A stretch of DNA of 19,956 nt from JAVBKE01 sp031554215 (GCA_031554215.1 JAVBKF010000108.1:1-19956), one strand, 5' to 3'. Counted from the first letter of the stretch, positions 8,262-16,085 are shown. Notes: generated by a model from the letters alone, not told the origin. Translations and numbers: made by a program.

Positions 8262-8367
8262 ATAGTGACTATACTAAGCCACTCCGCTCGTTGTCACATG
8301 CAGGAGCAAAGCCTTGTTCGTTGGTCTTCTTTTCAAGAGATTTATCTTAGCAGCGTTTAAAGAAAGA

Positions 8368-9558
8368 TCATTGGCTAAGTGATTTTTCAATTAAGCTTCC
8401 AGAAACTTTTTTGTTAAGCATCTCTGTCATTACTAGCGTCAAAGCGGCAAAGGCTAAAAGAAATACAGGGAACAAATGCATGTTGAAATTATTGGTTGTC
8501 ACACCAAATACCAGCGGCATGAAAGCAGAGCCGATATAGGCACTAGCCATTTGTACACCGATAATTGCTTGGGAATTGTCTACGCCAAAATTGTCAGGTG
8601 TCGAATGAATAATTGCTGGATATATGGGCGCAGAACCAAGTCCGATCATCAGTAAGCCGCTCAGACATAGCCAGTCTATTGGCACTGGTAGCCAAATCGC
8701 GACAATTCCGATAAATTGCATCAATATGCCGGCTTTGATCATTCTTCTATCGCCTATTTTATTGGCAACAAAACCAGATAAAAAGCGACCAAAAGTGATT
8801 CCAAGATAGAAAAGGGCAACAGTTTTCGTTGCTGTTTCACTGATAAACCCTTTTTCAAAGACAAGATAACTAGCCGCCCACAGACCTGCAATTGCTTCGA
8901 GTGCACAGTATCCGAAAAACGCCACTAACAGTTGTTTCACGCCTTTTATTTGAATGATTTGTGAGAACCTCAGTGCTGGGGTATGGTTTCCTTCGCTCTG
9001 AATATTGTTTTGTTGATTTTTCCATAGCGGTAAACTAACGCAGATGACGGCAAATAATGCGAGCTGAATCAAGGAAACTATTTGATATCCGTTATTCCAT
9101 CCTAATCCATTTGTTAATGAGTATCCCATGATATACGGACTAATCGAAGCGCCTACGCCCCAAAAACAATGGAGCCAGTTCATATGACGTGGTGCGTAGT
9201 GGACTGCAACAAAGTTATTTAATGCAGCATCTACCGCTCCAGCGCCGAGTCCATAGGGGATTGCCCATAGGCAAAGTAGCCAAAAAGACCCGGAAATTGA
9301 AAAACCGAATAGGGCAACACTGGTCAAAAGCACACTAGTGGCTGTTACTTTGCCAGCTCCTAGTTTTTTTGTTAATCGATCTGACAATAAGCTTGAAATA
9401 ATTGTACCAACGGAAATGATCATTGTGATGATACCGGCATAGGAAATAGGAACGTCCAATTGTCCCTGCATTGTTGGCCATGCGGAACCCAACAGTGAAT
9501 CAGGAAGACCCAGACTGATAAAAGATAGATACATAATAGCAAGTAGTAATGAGACCAT
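8368..9558 (-). CDS. MFS transporter, sugar/FHS-like; possible pseudouridine or nucleoside importer
   Basis: Membrane carrier of 396 residues with about twelve hydrophobic segments. The N-terminal GLPDSLLGSAWP and the loop DRLTKKLGAGKV after helix 2 match the MFS branch that includes fucose/FHS-type sugar carriers; the central loop (about 180-205) is hydrophilic and the equivalent loop in the second half reads NKIGDRRMIKAG. Start ATG9558 follows a clear GGAGG. It lies downstream of psuK-psuG in the same direction, 318 bases away, with an inverted repeat (9635-9664) between. Pseudouridine salvage units need an importer, so nucleoside uptake is a reasonable guess, but the family more often carries sugars and the gap weakens the operon argument. 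The direction of transport cannot be read from the sequence. Confidence 0.8.
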   Translation of the reverse strand: MVSLLLAIMYLSFISLGLPDSLLGSAWPTMQGQLDVPISYAGIITMIISVGTIISSLLSDRLTKKLGAGKVTATSVLLTSVALFGFSISGSFWLLCLWAIPYGLGAGAVDAALNNFVAVHYAPRHMNWLHCFWGVGASISPYIMGYSLTNGLGWNNGYQIVSLIQLALFAVICVSLPLWKNQQNNIQSEGNHTPALRFSQIIQIKGVKQLLVAFFGYCALEAIAGLWAASYLVFEKGFISETATKTVALFYLGITFGRFLSGFVANKIGDRRMIKAGILMQFIGIVAIWLPVPIDWLCLSGLLMIGLGSAPIYPAIIHSTPDNFGVDNSQAIIGVQMASAYIGSAFMPLVFGVTTNNFNMHLFPVFLLAFAALTLVMTEMLNKKVSGSLIEKSLSQ

Positions 9559-9634
9559 AATTCCTCCACAAAAAAAGCTAGATTAAATTGTTTTCAGTGA
9601 AACGTAAAAATAGTGCATGTGTTACACCTCTATT

Positions 9635-9664
9635 GTAGCAGGACACAGGTTATGGTCCTGCTAC
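9635..9664. repeat. Perfect 10-bp inverted repeat between psuG and the MFS gene
   Basis: GTAGCAGGAC (9635-9644), 10-base loop, GTCCTGCTAC (9655-9664). No good T run follows on either strand, so it is a weak terminator candidate. It might instead be an RNA stem or an operator for the MFS gene. Confidence 0.45.
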
Positions 9665-9799
9665 TTTAAAGTTATCAGAGTCTATCGTGTGGTCAAATAC
9701 AGCTTCTGGAACTGCAAAAGTATCAAGAGAAACTTGATTCATCTTTAGGATTTCAATCTCAAAAAGTAGCAGTACAACAGCATCATATTCTGCAAACAT
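9650..9799 (-). pseudogene. Short 49-codon frame between psuG and the MFS gene, possible gene remnant
   Basis: Minus-strand frame beginning MFAEYDAVVLLLFE and ending DHTIDSDNFKVAGP. The composition is protein-like (hydrophobic strand, then acidic tail), yet no proper ribosome binding site precedes the ATG, and the frame is closed by TGA shortly upstream. It may be the C-terminus of a lost gene. I do not recognise the family. Apart from this and the inverted repeat, nothing is seen in 9559-9876. Confidence 0.25.
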
Positions 9800-9876
9800 T
9801 CCATCTCGGCAGGAAAAGACGATTCAATATCGAAAAGTCTATAAATCATACAAAGTGAAATATTCAGCGTAAAAGC

Positions 9877-10785
9877 TTATTTTTGCAAGGCAACAGCTAC
9901 TTTGGCTGCTACCTCTGCATTGTGCTTCACGAGGGCAATATTGGTCTCTAAGCTTCTCCCAGCAGTGATTTGTTTGATGCGGTCAAGTAAAAATGGTGTC
10001 ACTCTTTTCCCACTAATTTTCTGCGCTTTTGCTTCGTTTAATGCCTCAATAATAACAGACTCAATCTCTGTGAAAGGAATCGCATTTTGCTCTGGGACTG
10101 GGTTGGCAATAATTGCGCCACCATGTAGTGATAGTTCCCATTTTGTTCGTAGTAAACTAGCCACTTCTTCGGCTGTATTCACCTGGAAGTCAACAGAAAA
10201 TCCGCTTTCTCGTGAGTAGAATGAAGGAAATTCACTACACTGAAATCCGATGACAGGTACGCCTTCTGTCTCTAGAAACTCGAGTGTTCGGCCGATATCA
10301 AGGATTGATTTAACCCCTGCGCAAACGACAGCAACATTTGTTTGTGCTAACTCTTTCAGATCGGCAGAAATATCCATCGTTTGTTCACCTTCACGATGAA
10401 CACCACCAATACCGCCAGTTGCAAAGACATGAATGCCAGCCTTTTCAGCAGCAATCATCGTGGCCGCTACTGTTGTAGCACCGATTTTCCCACTCGATAG
10501 GATGTACGGGAAGTCGCGGCGACTTACTTTTTCCACTTGTTTGTTTGTTGCAAAATCGATTAATTCAGCCTCTGTTAGCCCAATCTTAATTTGTCCGTTC
10601 AGTATCCCGATGGTAGCGGGGACAGCACCGTGGTCTCTGATAATTTGTTCAACTTCTTTTGCCATCTCAACATTTTGTGGGAAGGGCATTCCATGAGAGA
10701 TAATCGTTGTTTCTAGGGCAACAATTGGTAAATTGTTGCTAATGGCATTTGCGACTTCCTCTGTAAACGATAGATACTTTTCCAT
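9877..10785 (-). CDS. psuG: Pseudouridine-5'-phosphate glycosidase
   Basis: Cytoplasmic enzyme that reversibly splits the C-C bond of pseudouridine 5'-phosphate into uracil and ribose 5-phosphate, the second step of pseudouridine salvage. The 302 residues match the family length and show its conserved blocks: ALETTIISHGMPFPQN (E25), SSGKIGATTVAATM, FATGGIGGVHR, MDISADL and VVCAGVKSILDI, where K159 corresponds to the Schiff-base lysine (Lys166 in E. coli PsuG). ATG10785 lies one base after the psuK stop. Its ribosome binding site AAGGAG is inside the last psuK codons, so the genes are coupled. All expected motifs are intact, so I consider it functional. Confidence 0.95.
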   Translation of the reverse strand: MEKYLSFTEEVANAISNNLPIVALETTIISHGMPFPQNVEMAKEVEQIIRDHGAVPATIGILNGQIKIGLTEAELIDFATNKQVEKVSRRDFPYILSSGKIGATTVAATMIAAEKAGIHVFATGGIGGVHREGEQTMDISADLKELAQTNVAVVCAGVKSILDIGRTLEFLETEGVPVIGFQCSEFPSFYSRESGFSVDFQVNTAEEVASLLRTKWELSLHGGAIIANPVPEQNAIPFTEIESVIIEALNEAKAQKISGKRVTPFLLDRIKQITAGRSLETNIALVKHNAEVAAKVAVALQK

Positions 10786-10786
10786 T

Positions 10787-11875
10787 TTAGTTCTCCTTTA
10801 AGATTTGGTTGATTTTATCTGGCTTTAGTTCATTTGAAACTGATGTTAACGATTGTAATGTGATGCTGGATGCAGCGAGTCCATATTTACATGATTCCAA
10901 TACGGTTTTTCCTTGCTCAAGCCCATAGGCAACGCCCGCAACAAATGAATCGCCAGCGCCTGTGACGTCTAGTACAGAAGTGGCAAATGGCGGAATCAGT
11001 TCCGCTTGATCGTTGCCTGAGTAAAAAACACCTTGTTCTCCCATGGTAATGATGACATGCTGTGCACCCCGTCTGCGAATAGTGTCAGCGGCAATTTCAC
11101 AATCAGCTAAGTTTGAAATCTTGAGGCCAGAGAGTATCTCTGCCTCTTCACGATTTGGAAATAACAAAAATATGCCGCTCAGCTGGTCTGGTAAACGTTT
11201 TGTTTTTTCAATTGAAACGGGATCAACCAGTAACGGGATTTCGGCTTCTTTGCATTGTTCAATCACAAACTGAATGCATGCAGCAGGCAGATTGGTATCA
11301 AGAATAATCATGGATGCCGTGGATAACATTTTCCACTTGCTTTTAATCATTTCTGGGGTAATGGCATCATAGATGTTCATGTTTGAAATGCCAATGACCA
11401 TCTCACCGTTTTGCTCTAAAATAGCTGTGTAACTGCCAGATTTCTGATGATTGATTGTCTGTACTTGACTGATATCAACACCAGCGAGTCTCGTTTGCTC
11501 GATAATCCAGCTGCCTTCACGATCATTTCCGACGAACGAATAGAGTGACACCTCACAGGCTAAACTAGCAAGATTCTCAGCTATATTTCGGCAAACACCA
11601 CCAGGTGACTCATGTAAGGTCACTGGATTTGAAGTGTACATCTCAGCCAGATGGTCAGTAGTGGCTTTGGTGTCAATATTCGCACCACCAATACAGGCGA
11701 CCCAGCGTGATTCACAGAATACATAAGCTCGTCCTTTGATAACGCCTTCTTTAATCAGAGATGATATCAAACCTGCAACGGTTGACCGAGGGATACCGAT
11801 TTTTTTAGCAAGTTCATTCTGGGAAATATACGGATTTTGTTTGATGAACTGAAGTACCTTGTCTCGATGATTCAT
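10787..11875 (-). CDS. psuK: Pseudouridine kinase with N-terminal helix-turn-helix (PfkB family)
   Basis: PfkB-family kinase that phosphorylates pseudouridine to the substrate of PsuG. With start ATG11875 (GAGGTGG close upstream) it has 362 residues; a GTG 11 codons earlier lacks a comparable site. Residues 1-50 form a winged helix-turn-helix (ISQNELAKKIGIPRSTVAGL), as in regulator-kinase fusions such as E. coli YeiI. The kinase follows from about 58 with the N-terminal glycine motif GGANIDTKA and the C-terminal signature DVTGAGDSF (303-311, catalytic base D309). Substrate choice rests on the adjacent psuG; a kinase for another nucleoside is less likely. The HTH suggests that it may control its own operon through the palindromes just upstream (11900-11923). 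Confidence 0.9.
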   Translation of the reverse strand: MNHRDKVLQFIKQNPYISQNELAKKIGIPRSTVAGLISSLIKEGVIKGRAYVFCESRWVACIGGANIDTKATTDHLAEMYTSNPVTLHESPGGVCRNIAENLASLACEVSLYSFVGNDREGSWIIEQTRLAGVDISQVQTINHQKSGSYTAILEQNGEMVIGISNMNIYDAITPEMIKSKWKMLSTASMIILDTNLPAACIQFVIEQCKEAEIPLLVDPVSIEKTKRLPDQLSGIFLLFPNREEAEILSGLKISNLADCEIAADTIRRRGAQHVIITMGEQGVFYSGNDQAELIPPFATSVLDVTGAGDSFVAGVAYGLEQGKTVLESCKYGLAASSITLQSLTSVSNELKPDKINQILKEN

Positions 11876-11899
11876 ATGCCACCTCACTTTATAACAAAA

Positions 11900-11923
11900 G
11901 TTTACCACATAAACATTTGTTTA
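11900..11923. promoter_or_regulatory. Candidate palindromic operator in front of psuK
   Basis: On the plus strand TAAACATTTGTTTA (11910-11923) is a perfect 14-base palindrome. A third half-site GTTTA at 11900-11904 forms an overlapping inverted pair with TAAAC (11910-11914). The site lies 25-48 bases before the psuK start codon and about 22 before the divergent micro-ORF, where an operator for the HTH of PsuK would be expected. Confidence 0.45.
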
Positions 11924-11945
11924 GAAAGGACGGTGGAGACTTGAT

Positions 11946-12044
11946 ATGGAATTAGAAACCATTTTATCCATTTTAAAAGGGAGGGACAAAGAAAAAAATC
12001 GCATCGTTGATCAAATGACCAAGCAATACGATTTTGATAGGTGA
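11946..12044 (+). CDS. Putative 32-residue micro-ORF divergent from psuK
   Basis: ATG11946 follows GGTGGAG by seven bases. The product begins MELETILSILKGRDKEK and ends MTKQYDFDR: a short amphipathic helix, then a charged tail. I do not recognise it. It could be a genuine small protein sharing the operator region with psuK, or the stub of a longer lost gene. The good ribosome binding site is the main support. Confidence 0.35.
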   Translation: MELETILSILKGRDKEKNRIVDQMTKQYDFDR

Positions 12045-12089
12045 AGGGTTAGTAGCCCCTTGTCACCATGCTGTACTTTTGTTCATCAA

Positions 12090-12182
12090 TTAGTAAAGAA
12101 AACTTGCCCCAACAATCACTAAAAGGATGAACAATACAACGATAAGGGCAAAGCCATTTTTGTGAACGAAACCGTCTCCCAT
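12090..12182 (-). CDS. YjcZ-family sporulation micropeptide
   Basis: Thirty-residue protein starting MGDGFVHKNGFALIVVLFIL and ending VGASFLY. The pattern of a short polar start, GFALIVVLFILLVIVG and an aromatic end is that of the YjcZ/YosI family of tiny membrane proteins annotated in Bacillaceae as sporulation proteins, predicted to be a single membrane helix. AAAGGGGA stands six bases before ATG. Upstream on the same strand GCATATGATG loosely resembles a sporulation sigma -10 element, but I cannot assign a factor. The product's exact role is unknown in the family. It sits alone between psuK and scpA, and no terminator is clear. Confidence 0.82.
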   Translation of the reverse strand: MGDGFVHKNGFALIVVLFILLVIVGASFLY

Positions 12183-12447
12183 GATAAATCCCCTTTCAAA
12201 AGTCCGGATACTTCAATCACATCATATGCCTATTTTGAAAATGTGTTTAGGTATTTGCCTATATTTAGTCAAACTGACATTGTCTTTTCAGTTCAGTTTA
12301 CTGCGGCAGTAATAGGCCTATTAGTGAAAGGCACATCGCGCCATTATTTATTTCACTGTTGAAACACAATTTGAAACAGACCATCCCGAGCTAAGTGATC
12401 TTTTGTCACGCTTTTGTCATATTATCAGCTGAAATGTAAGAACAATA
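12183..12447. other. Intergenic region before scpA, with an 11-base-spaced direct repeat
   Basis: No gene is seen here; the plus-strand frame over 12162-12362 crosses the YjcZ gene and lacks a ribosome binding site. CTTTTGTCAC (12400-12409) and CTTTTGTCAT (12411-12420) form a direct repeat with an 11-base period, one helical turn, ending 27 bases before the scpA -35. It could be a regulator site. Confidence 0.4.
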
Positions 12448-12476
12448 TTGGAAAATCGCTTCGTTTAAACTATAAT
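12448..12476 (+). promoter_or_regulatory. Sigma-A promoter of the scpA operon
   Basis: TTGGAA (12448-12453), a 17-base spacer and a perfect TATAAT (12471-12476); transcription should begin near 12483, about 27 bases before the scpA start. Confidence 0.75.
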
Positions 12477-12509
12477 GAAGGGAGCTTATAAACGAAAAGT
12501 AGGTTCTGT

Positions 12510-13259
12510 ATGCAATATAGTGTGAAACTTGATGCTTTTGAGGGTCCACTCGACCTGTTGTTGCATCTTATCAAACGAATGGAAATTGATATTTACGATA
12601 TTCCTGTATCGAAAATTACAGATCAGTATTTGCTCTATATCCAGACAATGAATGAGTTAGAACTTGACGTTGCCAGTGAGTATTTGGTCATGGCAGCAAC
12701 GCTGATAGCCATCAAAAGCAAGATGTTACTACCTAACCCTGTCATTGAAGATGAGAATGATGAGCATTACGAACCTGAAATTGATCCACTGGAGGAATTA
12801 GTACAACAGCTGATTGAATATAAACGGTACAAGGAAGTTGCACAGGATTTGCAAGGTCTTGAGAGCGAGCGAATGCTGATATTCACTAAGGCACCAGATG
12901 ATTTGTCTGAGTTTATACCCGACCTACCGCCAGTCCCCCAGAATGACGGTGCTTCGGTCTATGATATGTTGGCCGCTTTTCAAAAGCTATTGCGTAGGCA
13001 AAAGCTCCAGAAGCCGTTACAAACAAGAATCGCTAGGCAAGATGTGAGTGTTGATAAGCGAATGGATGAGGTGATCGACATATTAAGGCAGAGTCGTGAA
13101 CGGGTTCTATTTACATCGCTCTTTTCAAGTCGGTACAAGGATCATTTGATTGTTACCTTCTTGGCAATTTTAGAACTGATGAAGATGAATAAGATTTATG
13201 TGGAACAAGAAAATAATTTAGATGACATTATCATACAACTGAAAGAAGAAACAATATGA
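12510..13259 (+). CDS. scpA: Segregation and condensation protein A (kleisin)
   Basis: Kleisin subunit that bridges the SMC dimer heads and recruits ScpB; the complex condenses and segregates the newly replicated chromosome. The 249 residues match the family length. The N-terminal domain shows the hallmark FEGPLDLLLHLIKRMEIDIYD (about 9-29), followed by DIPVSKITDQYL and the helix EYLVMAATLIAIKSKMLL, which contacts the SMC neck. The middle is acidic and variable, and the C-terminal winged helix (about 170-249) ends at the SMC cap contact. The ribosome binding site is weak (AGTAGG), but ATG12510 gives the right N-terminus. Its stop overlaps the scpB start as ATGA, so the partners are co-translated. 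Confidence 0.97.
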   Translation: MQYSVKLDAFEGPLDLLLHLIKRMEIDIYDIPVSKITDQYLLYIQTMNELELDVASEYLVMAATLIAIKSKMLLPNPVIEDENDEHYEPEIDPLEELVQQLIEYKRYKEVAQDLQGLESERMLIFTKAPDDLSEFIPDLPPVPQNDGASVYDMLAAFQKLLRRQKLQKPLQTRIARQDVSVDKRMDEVIDILRQSRERVLFTSLFSSRYKDHLIVTFLAILELMKMNKIYVEQENNLDDIIIQLKEETI

Positions 13260-13864
13260 GACTTGAGATTATTGAATGGGATGCGATTGTTGAGGCTTTA
13301 TTGTTTGCAGCTGGCGACGAAGGGTTGTCAATTGATCAAATTGCCTCTGTTTTAGAAGTAACACCTGATGAAACGAAGGACATTATTAGCGGCTTGCAGG
13401 CGTACTATGATGGAGAAACAAGAGGGATTCAGCTTGTTGAGATTGCTGGGGCATACCAACTAACAACGAAGAAAATTCATGCCCCCTATTTACAAAAACT
13501 TGTCGAAATGCCATCTGCGCAATCATTGTCACAAGCTGCACTTGAAACGCTTGCGATTATTGCCTATAAGCAACCGATTACAAGGATGGAAATTGAGGCA
13601 ATCCGTGGCGTGCGACTAGATGGTCCACTGCAAAAGTTACTCGCTCGTGTACTGGTCAGGGAAGTTGGCAGAACAGAGACAGTTGGCAAGGCGATTCTGT
13701 ATGGAACAACGGATGAGTTTCTTGACTATTTCGGTTTGAAGTCACTCGCTGAATTGCCGGAACTACCTGCTAATGGTGAGACGACTGATGATGATGAAAA
13801 TGACTTATTTAGTCTTAAATTTCAAGAGAAGGTGGAAAGACCGAATGAAAATTTTGAAGTGTGA
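13256..13864 (+). CDS. scpB: Segregation and condensation protein B
   Basis: Partner of ScpA; it forms a dimer of tandem winged helices that binds the kleisin middle region in the SMC-ScpAB complex on the nucleoid. The 202 residues show the first winged helix (WDAIVEALLFAAGDEGLSI, about 8-26) and the family's most conserved block ALETLAIIAYKQPITRMEIE near 96-115, followed by IRGVRLDGPLQKLL. The C-terminal 30 residues are acidic and variable. It overlaps scpA by 4 bases at its start. Its last 20 bases overlap the next gene, whose ribosome binding site lies in the scpB tail. Confidence 0.96.
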   Translation: MRLEIIEWDAIVEALLFAAGDEGLSIDQIASVLEVTPDETKDIISGLQAYYDGETRGIQLVEIAGAYQLTTKKIHAPYLQKLVEMPSAQSLSQAALETLAIIAYKQPITRMEIEAIRGVRLDGPLQKLLARVLVREVGRTETVGKAILYGTTDEFLDYFGLKSLAELPELPANGETTDDDENDLFSLKFQEKVERPNENFEV

Positions 13865-14222
13865 GGGATTTGTCCTCGAGAAAACATTGCCCAATACCTC
13901 TGAGGATTTCTTTAATCAGTCGATGGTTACATATGTTGAAAATGGGCTTGAGAAATCTTTTGTTGTAACCTATGTTCGTACTTTTGAGGACCGTATGCAT
14001 GAATATACATCATTTACTGGTGATCCGGTATTTGAACAACAAGGAAAGCAGTGTACATTAAAAGATATTGTTGCATTAGCAGTTTTATTTAAGGATGAGG
14101 AAATGAAGAAGCGTCGTCGCCTCTATATCAATGACTATGATGTTTTCACATCTTATCTACAAGGATCAGATTTTATCGCGCTAATGGAGGCTTATTTTAA
14201 CCAAGAACCATCGGTTTCCTAA
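13845..14222 (+). CDS. Uncharacterised 125-residue protein, last gene of the scpAB operon
   Basis: I do not recognise this protein; it does not resemble YpuI, which stands near this place in B. subtilis. The start ATG13845 is chosen because GAAGGTGG lies 10 bases upstream, while the longer frame from 13773 is read through scpB in another frame. The product is small, acidic to neutral and soluble, with no signal or membrane segment. It begins MKILKCEGFVLEKTLP, has a strand-rich middle (KSFVVTYVRTFEDRMHEYTS) and helical end segments, with a basic KKRRRLYIND patch at about 87-96. Overlap with scpB and the terminator directly after it show that it belongs to the scpAB transcript. It could be a conserved accessory gene of related species. 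Confidence 0.8.
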   Translation: MKILKCEGFVLEKTLPNTSEDFFNQSMVTYVENGLEKSFVVTYVRTFEDRMHEYTSFTGDPVFEQQGKQCTLKDIVALAVLFKDEEMKKRRRLYINDYDVFTSYLQGSDFIALMEAYFNQEPSVS

Positions 14223-14244
14223 TCACAAAAGGTTGGCGGAAGGA

Positions 14245-14276
14245 AAAACACTGAATGGAAGTTCAGTGTTTTTTTT
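14245..14276 (+). terminator. Rho-independent terminator of the scpAB operon
   Basis: AAAACACTGAA and TTCAGTGTTTT form an 11-base-pair stem with a 6-base loop, continued by a T run (14269-14276). It separates the scp operon from dacB. Confidence 0.9.
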
Positions 14277-14341
14277 CATACTTCAACGGGACGAGCATAT
14301 CCTCTAAGTAACGACGTTTTTCATATAAGGGGAAATTGACA

Positions 14342-15499
14342 TTGAAAAAAACTCTACGCAGGATTTTTATAACGGTAGTCATTTGCCAGTTGCTTGTAGG
14401 TGTCTTGTTTTGGGACAAACCAGTGCGGGCGCAATCCATTTATGTCAGTGCCAAAAGTGCGATTATTATGGAACAAGACACTGGGCGGATTCTGTATGCC
14501 AAGGATGCCAACACCAAGCGGAAAATTGCCAGTATCACGAAAATCATGACTGCCATTATTGCGATTGAATCAGGTGATATGGATCAAAAGGTGCTGATAA
14601 CACCGGAAATGGTTCGCACGGAAGGATCCTCAGTCTATCTGCAAGTCGGGGAAAAAATAAAGCTACGTGACCTTGTCTATGGTCTCATGCTTCGTTCAGG
14701 GAATGATGCTGCGCAAGCGATTGCGATTTCTGTTGGCGGGAGCATTCCAGGATTTGTTCATATGATGAATGAAAAAGCTGCTTGGATTGGCATGGACAAC
14801 ACATCGTTTACGAATCCGCATGGACTCGATGATGGGGACAAGCATGTTTCAACAGCAAAGGATATGGCAGAACTGATGCGCTATGCGATGAATAATCCAG
14901 AATTTAGAAAGATTACTGGTGCCAAATCACACACCGCTTCGAGTAGTGAAGGGAGCTGGGATCGGCTCTGGCAAAATAAGAACAAACTGGTGACAGGACT
15001 CTATGAGTACGCAACGGGCGGAAAAACAGGATTTACCAAAAAGGCAGGCAGGACACTTGTATCAACAGCAAAGAAAGATCAAATGAGTTTAGTGGCAGTA
15101 ACAATTGATGCACCAAATGATTGGAACGACCACAAAACGATGTTTGACACTGTCTTCAAGCATTACCGCCTTCACCACTTTGCATCCGTTGGTATGCTTG
15201 ATGATATTGACAATAAATTTTACAAAAATCATTTGTTTCTTGGCTCAAATCTAGTGTATCCAGTCACGAATAGCGAAATCAGCCAGTTACGGATGGAATA
15301 CCAATTAACTGAGCCTGCTGAGGCGTGGACAGACAAGTCTAAAATTCCCGATGTTGTTGGAGAAGTGAAGCTCTATCACGGGGAAACACTTGTCTCGTCA
15401 AAACCGATTTACTATGTAAAGAAACCGGTCAAAGATAAGTTCAGTAAGACCTTCACCAATTTGTTTTCAATCTTCATAGGTGGAAATCTTAATGGTTAA
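14342..15499 (+). CDS. dacB: Sporulation D-alanyl-D-alanine carboxypeptidase (PBP5*-like)
   Basis: Penicillin-binding serine peptidase that removes the terminal D-alanine of peptidoglycan stem peptides. With spmA and spmB directly behind, it is the DacB that controls cortex cross-linking in the forespore, not a vegetative DacA. Numbering from TTG14342 (385 residues): signal peptide 1-30 with a basic start, hydrophobic ITVVICQLLVGVLF and probable cleavage after VRA; active-site SITK (S64, K67), SGN (119-121) and KTG (228-230); then a C-terminal domain of about 110 residues. Start TTG14342 is preferred over TTG14336 because AAGGGGA ends eight bases before the former and only two before the latter. 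It overlaps spmA by 8 bases. No convincing sporulation promoter was found in the 65-base leader. Confidence 0.92.
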   Translation: MKKTLRRIFITVVICQLLVGVLFWDKPVRAQSIYVSAKSAIIMEQDTGRILYAKDANTKRKIASITKIMTAIIAIESGDMDQKVLITPEMVRTEGSSVYLQVGEKIKLRDLVYGLMLRSGNDAAQAIAISVGGSIPGFVHMMNEKAAWIGMDNTSFTNPHGLDDGDKHVSTAKDMAELMRYAMNNPEFRKITGAKSHTASSSEGSWDRLWQNKNKLVTGLYEYATGGKTGFTKKAGRTLVSTAKKDQMSLVAVTIDAPNDWNDHKTMFDTVFKHYRLHHFASVGMLDDIDNKFYKNHLFLGSNLVYPVTNSEISQLRMEYQLTEPAEAWTDKSKIPDVVGEVKLYHGETLVSSKPIYYVKKPVKDKFSKTFTNLFSIFIGGNLNG

Positions 15500-16085
15500 T
15501 TATTTCTGGATTGGCATGTGTGTGATTGGTGTTCTTTACGCGATGGTCACAGGTAGAATTGATGAAGTGAATGTTGCGATTTTTGACAGTGCTAAAGAAG
15601 CGATCACCATCTGTATCGGACTTATTAGCGTGCTTGTTTTCTGGCTCGGAATGATGAAGATTGCTGAAGCATCTGGACTTTTGAAGAAACTCACGATGTT
15701 GTTCTACCCGGTCGTGAAGCGGTTATTTCCAGAGGTTCCTGCTGATCACCCAGCTTTTGGCTATATTCTTTCAAACATCGTTGCCAACATGTTTGGGCTC
15801 GGCAATGCAGCAACACCACTTGGACTGAAAGCAATGGAGCAACTACAGACTTTAAATAAAGACAAGGAAAAGGCCAGTCGTTCGATGATTACTTTCATTG
15901 CGCTGAATACTTCAGGGCTAACAATTTTGCCGACGACTGTGATTTTGATTCGGATGAACAATCATGCAGCTGTGCCAACTGATATTATCGGACCAGTGTT
16001 TTTAGCGACTGCGATTGCGACGATACTGACAGTTCTTGTCGATCGGTTCTATTTCTATAGGAGAAAAATGAAAGGGAAAAGCTGA
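15492..16085 (+). CDS. spmA: Spore maturation protein A
   Basis: Membrane protein of the nucleoside-recognition/gate domain family, needed together with SpmB for proper dehydration of the spore core, hence heat resistance. The start ATG15492 (197 residues) is supported by AGGTGG eight bases before; a GTG at 15480 would lie inside that site. Features: hydrophobic segments at about 1-19, 37-60, 84-110 and 130-175, with the gate motif FGYILSNIVANMFGLGNAATPLG in the middle (G/N-rich, shared with SpmB). Overlap with dacB and a 1-base overlap with spmB show one translational unit. The transport role implied by the domain is not established. Confidence 0.93.
   Translation: MVNYFWIGMCVIGVLYAMVTGRIDEVNVAIFDSAKEAITICIGLISVLVFWLGMMKIAEASGLLKKLTMLFYPVVKRLFPEVPADHPAFGYILSNIVANMFGLGNAATPLGLKAMEQLQTLNKDKEKASRSMITFIALNTSGLTILPTTVILIRMNNHAAVPTDIIGPVFLATAIATILTVLVDRFYFYRRKMKGKS

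Noticed and set aside
12162..12362. 66-codon plus-strand frame over the YjcZ gene
   Set aside because: No ribosome binding site, antisense to a better-supported micropeptide, no recognisable features.
13773..13844. Longer start of the gene after scpB at 13773
   Set aside because: The extra 24 codons run inside scpB in another frame and lack a ribosome binding site; ATG13845 has GAAGGTGG.
14277..14341. CATATAAG before dacB as a sigma-E/K -10 element
   Set aside because: It directly abuts the ribosome binding site, leaving no room for the mRNA start.
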